Positions 1-8,386 of a stretch of 64,000 nt of DNA are shown here, piece by piece. Source of the stretch: an uncultured Bacteroidales bacterium (GTDB taxonomy: Bacteria; Bacteroidota; Bacteroidia; Bacteroidales; Bacteroidaceae); NCBI GenBank assembly GCA_902763885.1, contig CACWTU010000004.1, positions 124,001 through 188,000 on the forward strand, given 5' to 3'. Made by a program: the position numbers and the translations under genes. Each line of letters starts with the position of its first letter. Position 1 is the stretch's first letter. Below the pieces are notes generated by a model. It ran no database searches and was not told where the DNA came from. It worked only from the letters and a program-made list of their open reading frames with translations.

Positions 1-27
1 GTTGGCATAATATTAGATTAATAATAT

Positions 28-192
28 TCAAAACCCCGTTCCGCTTATTGAAGTTTCAGAAGAATCAAAAACTGAATATTGTTTATAAACGCCATTCTCT
101 AAAGGCCATTCATTAGAAATGAACTGTTGGCGTTCAAATCCATTCATCAAATCACCATATCGTTCTGTAAACTGCTTTCTTTTCTCTTTCAT
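28..192 (-). CDS. small hypothetical protein, 54 aa
   Basis: This is an ATG-started frame of 54 codons ending in TGA, the first gene-like stretch downstream of the SIR2-like gene at 346. The product starts MKEKRKQFTERYGDLMNGFE and continues with a charged, soluble-looking sequence with no membrane segment or Cys pair. I do not recognise the family. The amino-acid mix looks like real coding sequence, but its short length means chance cannot be excluded. The 150 bases between it and the next gene are AT-rich and show nothing else I can name. Confidence 0.4.
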   Translation of the reverse strand: MKEKRKQFTERYGDLMNGFERQQFISNEWPLENGVYKQYSVFDSSETSISGTGF

Positions 193-345
193 ATCATATC
201 AGAACTTTCTTTTGCAAATATATAAAAAACATCATTCCCCTCAAAAAAACCAAATTCAAATACTTGGATGGATTTATACGATTTGTATCAATAACCTCCC
301 TCACCTCCTTTTATTGTCAAAGCCAACTTTTCTCCTGTATAATAA

Positions 346-1629
346 CTATATGCAAAGATGCCGTCTTATTGCCTCCCCGTGTTTCTTAACAGCATCTTTA
401 AATCCACCTATACACATCATAAAAATACCATTCCTAGAATACACCGGAGCATCATGCTCTTCTACTATAAGGGGAAACTCTTTTTGCCCAATTTCAATAT
501 AAAGTCTATCCCTAACAAGTCTTGATATAAAAACAAATTCTTCAGGGTTGCAGTTATGAGCTAAATGTTGAAAGAACGACGTATATGTATCTATGTATGA
601 GGGAAACTTGTCTATAATCACCACCTTGAAATTATCCCCATGTGCAGCAATACCCAATCCAAGAATCTCATTCAGATACAAATCTCCAAAAGAATAGCCA
701 ATAATCATCAGCCGGTTGTTCTCTATCACCTTTCTTGTTAGATCTGAAAGATATACATTATTGGGAACAAATGTCATCTTCTCGTTTTTCCTTAATCCAG
801 AGACAATGTATGGCTGCAAATAATCTTCTCTTGCCTGATTTGACGGATTCTGCTGCCCTCCCATTCTATTCTTAAAAGCAGTCTTATAGTCCCTGTTTTT
901 TACCATATCACGTATACTATATTCAAACGGGTATTCCTTTGCCTCACTGAATAGAATCTGACCATGTAGATGAGCTATAGTTGATAACCTTCCTCTATTT
1001 TCAAGATATTTTGTTGCTGAAAACCTACAATAATCCTCACCATCTTTGAGTGGCAAGAAACCATCCTCATATTCACCGAGACTATTTTCTATAGTATTAT
1101 CATAATTCAGGCTGAAAATATTTGATCTCCCTGACAATGATTTCCAAAAATCCCGATACCATTGCTCTGTTGATGTATCCTCACAAAAAGATGTATCATA
1201 TTGATTAACAATACTCATTACCGTTTTTTGCAGTCCATATGCAGCCCGAATATATTCATACGTCTGAATTTCTTTTAAGAATCTATCTGGATGTATCAAA
1301 GCACCAAACTCAGGAGGTGAAGGCCACGACAAATATTCTTTATGCCAGCAACCACTATATGCAAGACACATTTCAACTACCTGCAACAAAATCTCAAAGT
1401 TTAATTGAGACGGGACAAAACGGTCCACACCAGGTCTACTTACATGTTTCAATTTCTCAACAATATAGTCATTGAGTTCACGCAACAAAGGCCTCTGGCC
1501 ACCTTTAACCTTTTGGATATTAAGTTTAAGAACTTCTTCGGTGATATTCTGCACAGAAGGAAAAGCGCCTTTGTATTCAAAATCCAAAACGGCGCCAGCA
1601 CCCACTATAATTGTTGTTGCGTCTTTCAT
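346..1629 (-). CDS. SIR2-like NAD-binding domain protein
   Basis: The 427-residue product has the hallmarks of the SIR2-like superfamily found in phage-defence NAD hydrolases. It shows an N-terminal nucleotide-binding loop IIVGAGAVLD, a central FSLNYDNTIE (the NYD-type Asn/Asp motif), an AHLHGQ segment holding a candidate catalytic His, and a late IIGYSFGD motif. Family knowledge suggests NAD+ binding or cleavage, often to kill or arrest an infected cell. It is the last gene of the unit that starts at the M42 peptidase, 28 bases after the SEC-C gene. I infer an effector role. It could instead be an independent defence gene. No membrane segment or signal peptide is visible. Confidence 0.75.
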   Translation of the reverse strand: MKDATTIIVGAGAVLDFEYKGAFPSVQNITEEVLKLNIQKVKGGQRPLLRELNDYIVEKLKHVSRPGVDRFVPSQLNFEILLQVVEMCLAYSGCWHKEYLSWPSPPEFGALIHPDRFLKEIQTYEYIRAAYGLQKTVMSIVNQYDTSFCEDTSTEQWYRDFWKSLSGRSNIFSLNYDNTIENSLGEYEDGFLPLKDGEDYCRFSATKYLENRGRLSTIAHLHGQILFSEAKEYPFEYSIRDMVKNRDYKTAFKNRMGGQQNPSNQAREDYLQPYIVSGLRKNEKMTFVPNNVYLSDLTRKVIENNRLMIIGYSFGDLYLNEILGLGIAAHGDNFKVVIIDKFPSYIDTYTSFFQHLAHNCNPEEFVFISRLVRDRLYIEIGQKEFPLIVEEHDAPVYSRNGIFMMCIGGFKDAVKKHGEAIRRHLCI

Positions 1630-1657
1630 CTCAAATAAAATAAGATGATGGAATCAA

Positions 1658-2464
1658 TTATACACCAACTAATCCCGGCCTAAACTCATAAACCACATGT
1701 TTAATACCTTCAGGATCATTCTTGCAACAATCAGAATATTTTTTCCCGGAACCACAAGGACAATTATCACTATCATGTAGGCCAGGAAACTCTTTGGGAC
1801 TTTTATGAATATGTTTTATCGTATAATGCCATGCAGCATATGGATCTTTCCATAATTCCATCAATCCATCTAACAACAGATAATTATAATGGTCTTTCTG
1901 TCCCTCCTTTCCATTGCCTAAAAATGCCACAGCGTACTTATGTTCAGGATTATAAACTAGCGAAACACCTTTCAATTCCCATTTATTAATAATATCACTG
2001 CAAAATTCTCCCAAATATACACGCCCAGGGAAATGGCCACAATGTTGACGAATAATTCTTTTTTTACCACAAATGCTACATGTACGTTCCTTAATGACAA
2101 TCTCCGTACTCATGAACATCTTATAAGGATATAAACTTTGAAGCTGTCTAACAATGACACTAATATACTTTACAGTATTCTCTACACCCTTAATATTACG
2201 CAACAAGTTGCCTATACTTATTTCGATTTGCTCAAGTAAGCACCATGCATCATAGTATTGCCTGTTTTTAAGCATTGAGAAAACCTTTCTGAAATCTCGA
2301 TGTATACCGACAATTGTTATTATTGCCCATGCATTATTGGCATTATCCTCATCCTGTTGTTGGCGGTATCTTATCCTTAGTTCATCTATATCAGCGATGG
2401 TTTTATCATAGTCGAAATCCTCATCTAACAGATGTTTAATAATTTCTGTGGCTTTTTTATTCAT
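1658..2464 (-). CDS. SEC-C motif zinc-binding protein
   Basis: The 268-residue product ends with a SEC-C zinc motif (CPCGSGKKYSDCC at about residues 238-250), a metal-binding module known from the SecA C-terminus and from many nuclease- and helicase-associated proteins. A second cysteine/histidine cluster, CSICGKK then HCGHFPGR and a further Cys, lies near residues 130-155 and probably binds another zinc. The N-terminal half is helical and charged. The start overlaps the end of the 173-residue gene by 8 bases, so the two are probably translationally coupled. No enzymatic motif is visible. An adaptor or nucleic-acid-binding role is inferred from the domain only. Confidence 0.7.
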   Translation of the reverse strand: MNKKATEIIKHLLDEDFDYDKTIADIDELRIRYRQQQDEDNANNAWAIITIVGIHRDFRKVFSMLKNRQYYDAWCLLEQIEISIGNLLRNIKGVENTVKYISVIVRQLQSLYPYKMFMSTEIVIKERTCSICGKKRIIRQHCGHFPGRVYLGEFCSDIINKWELKGVSLVYNPEHKYAVAFLGNGKEGQKDHYNYLLLDGLMELWKDPYAAWHYTIKHIHKSPKEFPGLHDSDNCPCGSGKKYSDCCKNDPEGIKHVVYEFRPGLVGV

Positions 2465-2978
2465 TCCAAAGTCTTTCTATTTCTTCAGCTATTGATTTAT
2501 AATCCGATGCGGGACCTTCATACTGAAATTCTTTCTTCTTGCCAGTGGAATCCTCTACAGCTATTGTAAAACTAATAACAGCAGGTTGTTGATATTCCGG
2601 CAAATCATCACCAGATTCAACTGTTTGTGGTTCACGTATCCTGTCATAGATATAGTTACTAAGTATTCCAAGAAACAGAGGTAATGCAATAGACTTAACT
2701 ATAAATCGCCCCAACCTCACTGTACGAGAATTTAGTTTTAGTTCTTCATACCCTTCATTACTAATACAAATCTCCACATCTTCTCCCAATTGAGATTGGA
2801 GAAAAGCGAATAAATGTAATGTCCCTCCTACAAACGCCTTTGGTTGAGTTGGTATCATTGAAGGTACAATAAGGACATTCGCCTTAATTGCACTCGTTTC
2901 CAGCTTCTCCGGCAAATCAAGCATGTCCACCCATTCCTCACGAGAACGAGTTATGCTATTAACTATTAAATTATTCAT
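2457..2978 (-). CDS. hypothetical protein with one predicted membrane segment
   Basis: The 173-residue product has a soluble N-terminal domain of about 90 residues, then a hydrophobic stretch (IVKSIALPLFLGILSNYIY, about residues 92-112), and a short C-terminal domain rich in acidic residues. The hydrophobic stretch could be a single membrane helix or a buried core helix. I do not recognise the family. The gene overlaps SNF2 upstream and SEC-C downstream by 8 bases each, so it is an integral part of the operon. A role anchoring or regulating its neighbours is possible but only inferred from position. Confidence 0.6.
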   Translation of the reverse strand: MNNLIVNSITRSREEWVDMLDLPEKLETSAIKANVLIVPSMIPTQPKAFVGGTLHLFAFLQSQLGEDVEICISNEGYEELKLNSRTVRLGRFIVKSIALPLFLGILSNYIYDRIREPQTVESGDDLPEYQQPAVISFTIAVEDSTGKKKEFQYEGPASDYKSIAEEIERLWNE

Positions 2979-5238
2979 CTATTAATTGCTTAATATCGTC
3001 AATAGTCAATCTATCAGATACATTATTAAACACATCCGCAGTTAATCTCTTTTGCTCCTGCAACTGCAATATTTTCTCTTCAACAGTATTTTTACAGATG
3101 AGACGTATCGCTAATACCGGATTCTTTTGTCCAATCCTATGTGCACGTCCAAGAGCTTGATCCTCGACAGCTGGGTTCCACCAATCATCCAATAAAATCA
3201 CTCTATCTGCTTTAGTCAAATTAAGCCCCACTCCGCCAGCTTTAAGACTAATCAAGAAAACCGGTGTAGAATCATCATTTTGGAATCTCTCAACAGGTGT
3301 TTTGCGATCATTTGTATCGCCATATAGACTTACAAACTTAATATTATTTGTATCAAGTAACGATTCCATCTCGTGCAATACACTTACGAACTGAGAAAAA
3401 ATAAGTGTTTTGCGCCCTTCTGAAATAAAATTCTTCAAGTATACCAGCGATGTATTTAATTTCGTACTCTCCACATGAGAGATACGTTTCAGTTCAATAG
3501 GTAAGATATTTGCCGACACGCAGCATTGGCGCAGACGCAATAAGCCTTCTAAGACTATACTATTAACCCTTCCGGAAACACCAGTATATAACGCGCTTAC
3601 AATTGCTTTATGGATGTAACTATATATCTGCTGCTCTTTCTCAGACAACTCAACATAAACAGTCTTTTCCATTTTCTCCGGAAGATCCTTCAACACCTCT
3701 TCTTTTGTCCTACGCAAGATAAATGGTTTCAATAGTTTTCCGCTCCATAACACATATGCTTCCGGGGAACTTGAAAGCCCTCTTTTTTGTAATTCAGAAT
3801 ACATTGATTTCATCTCTGGATTCAACATCAGGAAATGAGACCACATATCTTCAATAGTATTCTCTATTGGAGTGCCAGTTAGAATGATTTTGTGTTTGTA
3901 TTTTAGTTGCGCGATTGACTTATACTTCTTTGTTTCCCTATTTTTTATGATTTGTGCCTCATCAATTACTATTGTATCATATTGGCTTTTAGTATAATCA
4001 TCAAGATGGATACGCAGCATGTCATAACTGACAAGAATAAGTTTATCCATCAGTTGGGGAGCAAATCTATTAACTTCACTTTCCCAATTATAAATAAGTG
4101 ATACTGGAGCCACAATCAGATGCTTCATTTGAACATCCAAACAAGCCAGATGAGCTATAACCTGCAGCGTCTTTCCTAATCCCATTTCATCTGCCAAAAG
4201 ACAACCTGCTCCTTTTAAACGCATACGTTGCAGCCACAGGACGCCATCCATCTGATATGGTCTTAATTTTGCATGTACTCTTTCAGATAATAATTGCTTT
4301 ATTCTCTTATCATTGATTTCAACCTCGTTTTGAGAATACAAGGTAATAACGTTCTGTGTAGCACCAGACAAAGTAGCAAGCCCTTTTTCACTACCAGACA
4401 TAGAGTCCTTGCTGTTAAACAATACGATATTACCATCAGATTCCACATAGTTTCTACTTCTAATAAAACTATCAAGCATTTGGTTTGAAACATCTGCTTC
4501 CGATATCCCTACAGTAGAAAACCATGTTATACCACTTGAATTACTATGCGCAAATACCTGAGAATTACTCTTCTTGGATCGATTTGGAACAAATAACGTC
4601 CATCCTTTTGACAATATCTCTTTCAATCGCTCCGTATCCAATTCATTTAAAGAAAACAATCCTGTACTTTCGTCATATCCATTATTCAGCACCTTAAGCA
4701 ACTCTCTTTCTAAATCAATGTCTCGCAATAAGAGCTTTCCTTCATTATCGACAAATAGTGATTGCTTTGAACCGGGCCAAATAGAAAGGTTTGTATTCTC
4801 ATACCTAAAAGAGACCTCAATATTTTTATTCCATTGGTTTAAATTAGTAACATGTAATTCGCCACTAACAAACTTACCAACTTCATATGTTGTGGTACCT
4901 TTTGACTTAAACGGACATTTTGCCTTTTTCAAACTTCCATGCAATCCTTTTTGAGAATAAGACCATTCACAGCTATTTAAAACAGACACAATATCTCTGT
5001 TATTCAAATAGTTCTGATTACTTATTTCAAATGATGAAGATGTTGTCGTACCACTCTGATTTACTAAATCCAACAATTGGGATTGTGAGGGGTTAACTTT
5101 ATGCTTTAACTCATCTAGCGAGACTCGTCTCTGAAAAGGAGAAAGAGTTTTAGCGTTGGTCTCATTGCACACTTCAACTCTAAGAACGGTCTTGCCATCC
5201 TTATCCTTCTCATAAATACAGACAAGTCTATAATTCAT
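2971..5238 (-). CDS. SNF2-family DEAD/DEAH-type ATPase (helicase-like)
   Basis: The 755-residue product has a full SNF2 motor in its C-terminal 440 residues: Walker A in LADEMGLGKT (near 350), DEAQ box (near 426), and the late HRIGQ motif (near 701). SNF2 proteins use ATP to translocate on double-stranded DNA and recur in defence systems such as DISARM. The N-terminal 300 residues have no recognisable domain. The gene starts one base after the radical SAM stop codon and overlaps the next gene by 8 bases. That linkage of a SNF2 motor with a radical SAM peptide module is unusual. No nuclease motif is visible inside it. Confidence 0.9.
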   Translation of the reverse strand: MNYRLVCIYEKDKDGKTVLRVEVCNETNAKTLSPFQRRVSLDELKHKVNPSQSQLLDLVNQSGTTTSSSFEISNQNYLNNRDIVSVLNSCEWSYSQKGLHGSLKKAKCPFKSKGTTTYEVGKFVSGELHVTNLNQWNKNIEVSFRYENTNLSIWPGSKQSLFVDNEGKLLLRDIDLERELLKVLNNGYDESTGLFSLNELDTERLKEILSKGWTLFVPNRSKKSNSQVFAHSNSSGITWFSTVGISEADVSNQMLDSFIRSRNYVESDGNIVLFNSKDSMSGSEKGLATLSGATQNVITLYSQNEVEINDKRIKQLLSERVHAKLRPYQMDGVLWLQRMRLKGAGCLLADEMGLGKTLQVIAHLACLDVQMKHLIVAPVSLIYNWESEVNRFAPQLMDKLILVSYDMLRIHLDDYTKSQYDTIVIDEAQIIKNRETKKYKSIAQLKYKHKIILTGTPIENTIEDMWSHFLMLNPEMKSMYSELQKRGLSSSPEAYVLWSGKLLKPFILRRTKEEVLKDLPEKMEKTVYVELSEKEQQIYSYIHKAIVSALYTGVSGRVNSIVLEGLLRLRQCCVSANILPIELKRISHVESTKLNTSLVYLKNFISEGRKTLIFSQFVSVLHEMESLLDTNNIKFVSLYGDTNDRKTPVERFQNDDSTPVFLISLKAGGVGLNLTKADRVILLDDWWNPAVEDQALGRAHRIGQKNPVLAIRLICKNTVEEKILQLQEQKRLTADVFNNVSDRLTIDDIKQLIDE

Positions 5239-5239
5239 C

Positions 5240-6577
5240 TTAGAACTTATAATAGTACATAAATGAGTCTATCATCTTTCTTTCAAGACTATTTATATAA
5301 TCGTCATTACACTTAATCTGAATTATCTCTTCATCATCCTTTGATAATCGTCCCTTAATGTTACAATCATCTATCCGGCATCCACCGGAGCATATATACC
5401 TCAAGTGGCAATCTCTACAAGGAATAATATTGTCAACTGAAGTAGTCATATATAAATCATGACCTTTCTTCATAAAAAACTCGATATCATTATCCCTCAC
5501 ATTACCATAGCTGTCAACTTCAGATATTCTATTGCAAAAATAGACCTCCCCATCTGCACCAATTGAAATACCGCCAAAACCGCAATTCTTGGCAACCAAA
5601 TTTGGTGTATGCCCCTCCATAAAGTTATTGAAAGAAGCATCTTTATCTACAGCCTTTTCTATTTCAAGTATCTTATTATAAAAAATTCTGTTCTGTTCTT
5701 CCGAATAATGAGTGCCCCTACCGCTAAGTATCTTCTTACTCAATTTAAAGAAAACCGGATTCTTACAACGAGACTTAATCACCTCAACCATACTCTTATA
5801 AAGCATAGGAGAATCTCCCTGTAAATTGTCAAATGTAAAAGTCGTTGCGACCGATGTTCTTACCCCCGCATTTGCAAATGCAATCACGCTCTCAACAACC
5901 TTTTCAAAATGGCCCGCTCCACGAACTACAGCATTGGATGATTCATCAACACCATCAATGCTTATCTGTACTTCCGATACGTATGGAGCTATTTCTTCTA
6001 TCATTTTACAACTCCATAACAAGCCATTTGTTAAGATAGTAACATTCAACTTTATGTTATGAGCATATTTAACGATATCCAAAAATGACTTCTTCATTAA
6101 TGGCTCACCGCCAGAAAAAGTAACGCTCTCCCCCCCAGCCTGTTTAAAACGCGACAGGACATGTTCCCACTCACTCAACGATAGTTCATTCTTTAGACTT
6201 ACCCCGGAATTCATAAAACAATGCTTGCATCTTAGATTACATGCATTTGTTATGTAGCAGTTAAGCATCTTATAACCTTCCAGGAACTGAGGCAGAGGCT
6301 TTTGATCAATTCTAGCAAAGTCTCTTGCTGTAATAGAAGCCAGTAGCTTCTTTAGTTCTTCACGACTTGATTCTGATTCAAGAGTGTTGTACACTTCACC
6401 TACAGTCCATCCTTCTATTAATTGCTCTAGCATTGAACGTTGGATATCTGATGTCAGTACAATCCAATTAGCCGTCTCAACTGAAATAGCCAACCATCCT
6501 TCATGACAGCTACGAAATACTATTTTGCCACCAAAATAGAATCTGTCACTTCCACTCACCAAGCCATGATTCTTCAT
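5240..6577 (-). CDS. radical SAM/SPASM peptide maturase with PqqD-like N-terminus
   Basis: With the ATG at 6577 the product is 445 residues. Residues about 1-90 look like a PqqD-type RiPP recognition element (pattern EGWLAIS...LEQLIEGWTVGEVY). The radical SAM CxxxCxxC is in ITNACNLRCKHC (near residue 115). A Cys-rich SPASM segment near the C-terminus (CGFGGIS, FCNRI, CRDCHLRYICSGGC) would bind auxiliary Fe-S clusters. Such enzymes install thioether or C-C crosslinks in ribosomal peptides. A TTG-initiated extension to 6637 exists but would run through two strong hairpins, so I prefer 6577. The gene lies just downstream of a 35-residue Cys-containing peptide, its likely substrate. Confidence 0.88.
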   Translation of the reverse strand: MKNHGLVSGSDRFYFGGKIVFRSCHEGWLAISVETANWIVLTSDIQRSMLEQLIEGWTVGEVYNTLESESSREELKKLLASITARDFARIDQKPLPQFLEGYKMLNCYITNACNLRCKHCFMNSGVSLKNELSLSEWEHVLSRFKQAGGESVTFSGGEPLMKKSFLDIVKYAHNIKLNVTILTNGLLWSCKMIEEIAPYVSEVQISIDGVDESSNAVVRGAGHFEKVVESVIAFANAGVRTSVATTFTFDNLQGDSPMLYKSMVEVIKSRCKNPVFFKLSKKILSGRGTHYSEEQNRIFYNKILEIEKAVDKDASFNNFMEGHTPNLVAKNCGFGGISIGADGEVYFCNRISEVDSYGNVRDNDIEFFMKKGHDLYMTTSVDNIIPCRDCHLRYICSGGCRIDDCNIKGRLSKDDEEIIQIKCNDDYINSLERKMIDSFMYYYKF

Positions 6578-6599
6578 ACAGCATCTGTCTATAAACAAA

Positions 6600-6632
6600 T
6601 TGTGTTCCTGAGCCACCGACCCGGGAACACAA
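6600..6632 (-). promoter_or_regulatory. 9-bp stem hairpin in the peptide-rSAM spacer
   Basis: TTGTGTTCC at 6600-6608 pairs perfectly with GGAACACAA at 6624-6632 around a 15-base loop. It sits between the peptide stop and the preferred ATG of the radical SAM gene. The palindrome ACCCAATTGGGT (6632-6643) lies next to it. It may control read-through, transcript processing or translation of the maturase. There is no U-tract, so a classical terminator is unlikely. Confidence 0.5.
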
Positions 6633-6654
6633 CCCAATTGGGTAAGTTATTTAT

Positions 6655-6679
6655 ACTAATCCTTGATCAGGGGATTAGT
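6655..6679 (-). promoter_or_regulatory. 8-bp stem hairpin over the peptide stop codon
   Basis: ACTAATCC (6655-6662) pairs with GGATTAGT (6672-6679) around a 9-base loop, and the stem includes the peptide gene's stop codon. On the transcript it is followed by an AT-rich run. In many RiPP operons a hairpin after the precursor gene makes the peptide more abundant than its modifying enzyme. I infer the same here. Confidence 0.5.
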
Positions 6680-6782
6680 TTTGATTAACATCGCAACGCT
6701 TGAAGCAATACATTGCGCCAACGCGCTCTGCATCTCCAGCAGTCTTTGATTCCCAATTGAAAGAAATCTTAAGATCTTCCAT
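6675..6782 (-). CDS. candidate RiPP precursor peptide, 35 aa, CFKRC motif
   Basis: An ATG-started 35-codon frame lies between the M42 peptidase (28 bases upstream) and the radical SAM/SPASM gene. The product begins MEDLKISFNWESKTAG and ends VGAMYCFKRCDVNQN, so the N-terminal half is a plausible leader and the C-terminal half, with Cys 26 and Cys 30, a plausible core. Position, size and the PqqD-like domain of the neighbour all fit a ribosomally made, radical-SAM-modified peptide. No GG cleavage site is obvious; VGA may be a cleavage region. I do not recognise the peptide from any named family. Whether it is a toxin, a signal or a cofactor is unknown. Confidence 0.65.
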   Translation of the reverse strand: MEDLKISFNWESKTAGDAERVGAMYCFKRCDVNQN

Positions 6783-6810
6783 TGTAACAAATTGTTTTTT
6801 AGTTAGATAA

Positions 6811-7842
6811 TTAATTATTATATAGTCTCAAATACTCAATTATTAAATGCACAGCACTTTCAGCATCTGCAATTGATACCACCTCATTTGGGGTATGCAT
6901 ATATCGGCAAGGAATGCTCAGTAACCCAGCTGCAGCACCAGTTCCTGCAACCTGAATAGCCCTTGCATCTGTTCCAGTGCGTTTAGGAAGAGCCTCCATC
7001 TGATATGGTATATTTGATTTTCTTGCAACGTTTAGCAACTTATCGCTAACTGATTTGTGCATATTGGGGCCAACTGCTATTACCACACCAGCTCCTAACT
7101 TGATATCACCATCTTTAACCACCGACATAGTGGGATAATCGGTTGCATGAGTCACATCAATGGCTATGCCAACATCCGGCAATATTCGTTCTGTAACAGT
7201 CTGAGCACCCACAGAACCAAGTTCCTCTTGTGCTGAAGCCACAAAATATACATCAGCATTAGTCTGACCTAGTTTTTCTGCCACGGCTATCAGTATTGCA
7301 AGTCCAATCCTGTCATCAAGTGATTTGGAGGCAACTATCTTATCTGACAATAAAACAGGTTCTGATATAATAGTGGCCACTTGGCCAATGTGAACTTTTT
7401 GTTCAGCGTCTTTCTTATCTTTAGCCCCTATGTCAATCCACAAATCCTCTGGATTAATAGTTCGGGGTGAATCAGTCTTATCCTGTAAATGTATTGGTTT
7501 TTTACCAATTACACCTATCACGGATCCATTAATCCCTTCAATTGAGATTTTTTGACCAGGAAGTAAACTTGTATCTACGCCACCAATCTCTTTAAAATAA
7601 AGAAAGCCTCGCTCATCTATGTAATGAATCATAAGACCGACTTCATCAGCATGAGCAACCAACATCACCTTACTTCCCGAACCAGTTTTATGAGCAATGC
7701 AATTGCCTGTCACATCAGTTTTCACCTCAGTAACATATGGTGCAATAGACTGACCGAACAAGTTAATTACCCGTTCTTCGCTTCCTGAAGGCCCTACAGT
7801 CTTAAGTAAGTCCAGTAATATATCTTTAATCGTATTAGCCAA
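6811..7842 (-). CDS. M42-family metallo-aminopeptidase
   Basis: The 343-residue product matches the M42 glutamyl/tetrahedral aminopeptidase family in length and motifs: metal ligands in VAHADEVG, DDRIG and the QEELG catalytic segment, then DVTHATD and a late MHTPNEVV. These cytosolic enzymes remove N-terminal residues from peptides using two metal ions. The start is TTG; no earlier ATG fits, and the TAnnTTTG box at 7865-7872 places the transcript start just before it. It is the first gene of the unit containing the peptide and radical SAM protein, so it could trim the modified peptide. It could also be a housekeeping peptidase captured at the locus. Confidence 0.85.
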   Translation of the reverse strand: MANTIKDILLDLLKTVGPSGSEERVINLFGQSIAPYVTEVKTDVTGNCIAHKTGSGSKVMLVAHADEVGLMIHYIDERGFLYFKEIGGVDTSLLPGQKISIEGINGSVIGVIGKKPIHLQDKTDSPRTINPEDLWIDIGAKDKKDAEQKVHIGQVATIISEPVLLSDKIVASKSLDDRIGLAILIAVAEKLGQTNADVYFVASAQEELGSVGAQTVTERILPDVGIAIDVTHATDYPTMSVVKDGDIKLGAGVVIAVGPNMHKSVSDKLLNVARKSNIPYQMEALPKRTGTDARAIQVAGTGAAAGLLSIPCRYMHTPNEVVSIADAESAVHLIIEYLRLYNN

Positions 7843-7864
7843 AATCTACCACAACTATTTTATG

Positions 7865-7872
7865 CAAAGATA
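7865..7872 (-). promoter_or_regulatory. Bacteroidetes -7 promoter box for the M42-peptide-rSAM unit
   Basis: The minus strand reads TATCTTTG here, a perfect TAnnTTTG box. Initiation about 7 bases downstream would leave a leader of roughly 15 bases before the TTG start of the M42 gene. No clean TTG -33 element is at the ideal distance. It suggests that the M42-to-SIR2 run is a unit separate from the deaminase genes upstream. Confidence 0.5.
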
Positions 7873-7983
7873 GTATATCTATTTTGCCCATAAAAGACTT
7901 TACCAAATAGTTTTCAACACTTTTGATTATGATTTCATATTACACCAATAGAAGCAAAATGAAGTATTTATAAAACGATTGTA

Positions 7984-8376
7984 TCACTCTTGAGGACTCT
8001 TAACAACTTGAGGACTCTTATCAACTATGGGATTCTTAACAATATATATAACCACACTTAATCGCTTATTCTCATCTGCTTTATCATCAAATCTGCTAAT
8101 TACAGTATTATATAAAGAATTGCCCCAACTCATTTTCACATACTTAATGATAGATTCAGAATCCTCTTTTGACAGAACACCAATTATCCTCGGTTCCTCA
8201 TCCCCATCAACGTTTATCTGTACATAGACTTTTTCTTTATCCTTATCTTCACAATAACCCAAAAACAACTTATTGTTTACATTAAGTTGCGACCATACCT
8301 CCTCGGTCAAAGCATCATACCTGTTGGTCTCACAAACGTAGCATTCTTTCAAAAATTCTTTTTTCATATCACCCAT
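7984..8376 (-). CDS. small protein, possibly HIRAN-like
   Basis: The 130-residue product starts 10 bases after the adenosine deaminase-like gene, so the pair is probably co-transcribed. The stretch RIIGVLSKEDSESIIKYVKM followed by a strand-rich SRFDDKADENKRLSVVIYI recalls the C-terminal half of HIRAN domains, which sit in DNA-repair and helicase proteins. The match is by pattern only and the N-terminal HIRAN residues are not clear. The last 15 residues contain a short repeated VDKSPQ/VVKSPQ segment. Function is unknown; an accessory subunit of the deaminase is the simplest inference. Confidence 0.55.
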   Translation of the reverse strand: MGDMKKEFLKECYVCETNRYDALTEEVWSQLNVNNKLFLGYCEDKDKEKVYVQINVDGDEEPRIIGVLSKEDSESIIKYVKMSWGNSLYNTVISRFDDKADENKRLSVVIYIVKNPIVDKSPQVVKSPQE

Positions 8377-8386
8377 ATAGTTTAAT

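Noticed and set aside
119-502. 127-codon plus-strand frame at the window start
   Set aside because: It overlaps the end of the SIR2-like gene antisense and has no recognisable features.
6578-6637. TTG-initiated N-terminal extension of the radical SAM gene
   Set aside because: It would translate two strong hairpins and the PqqD-like domain does not need it.
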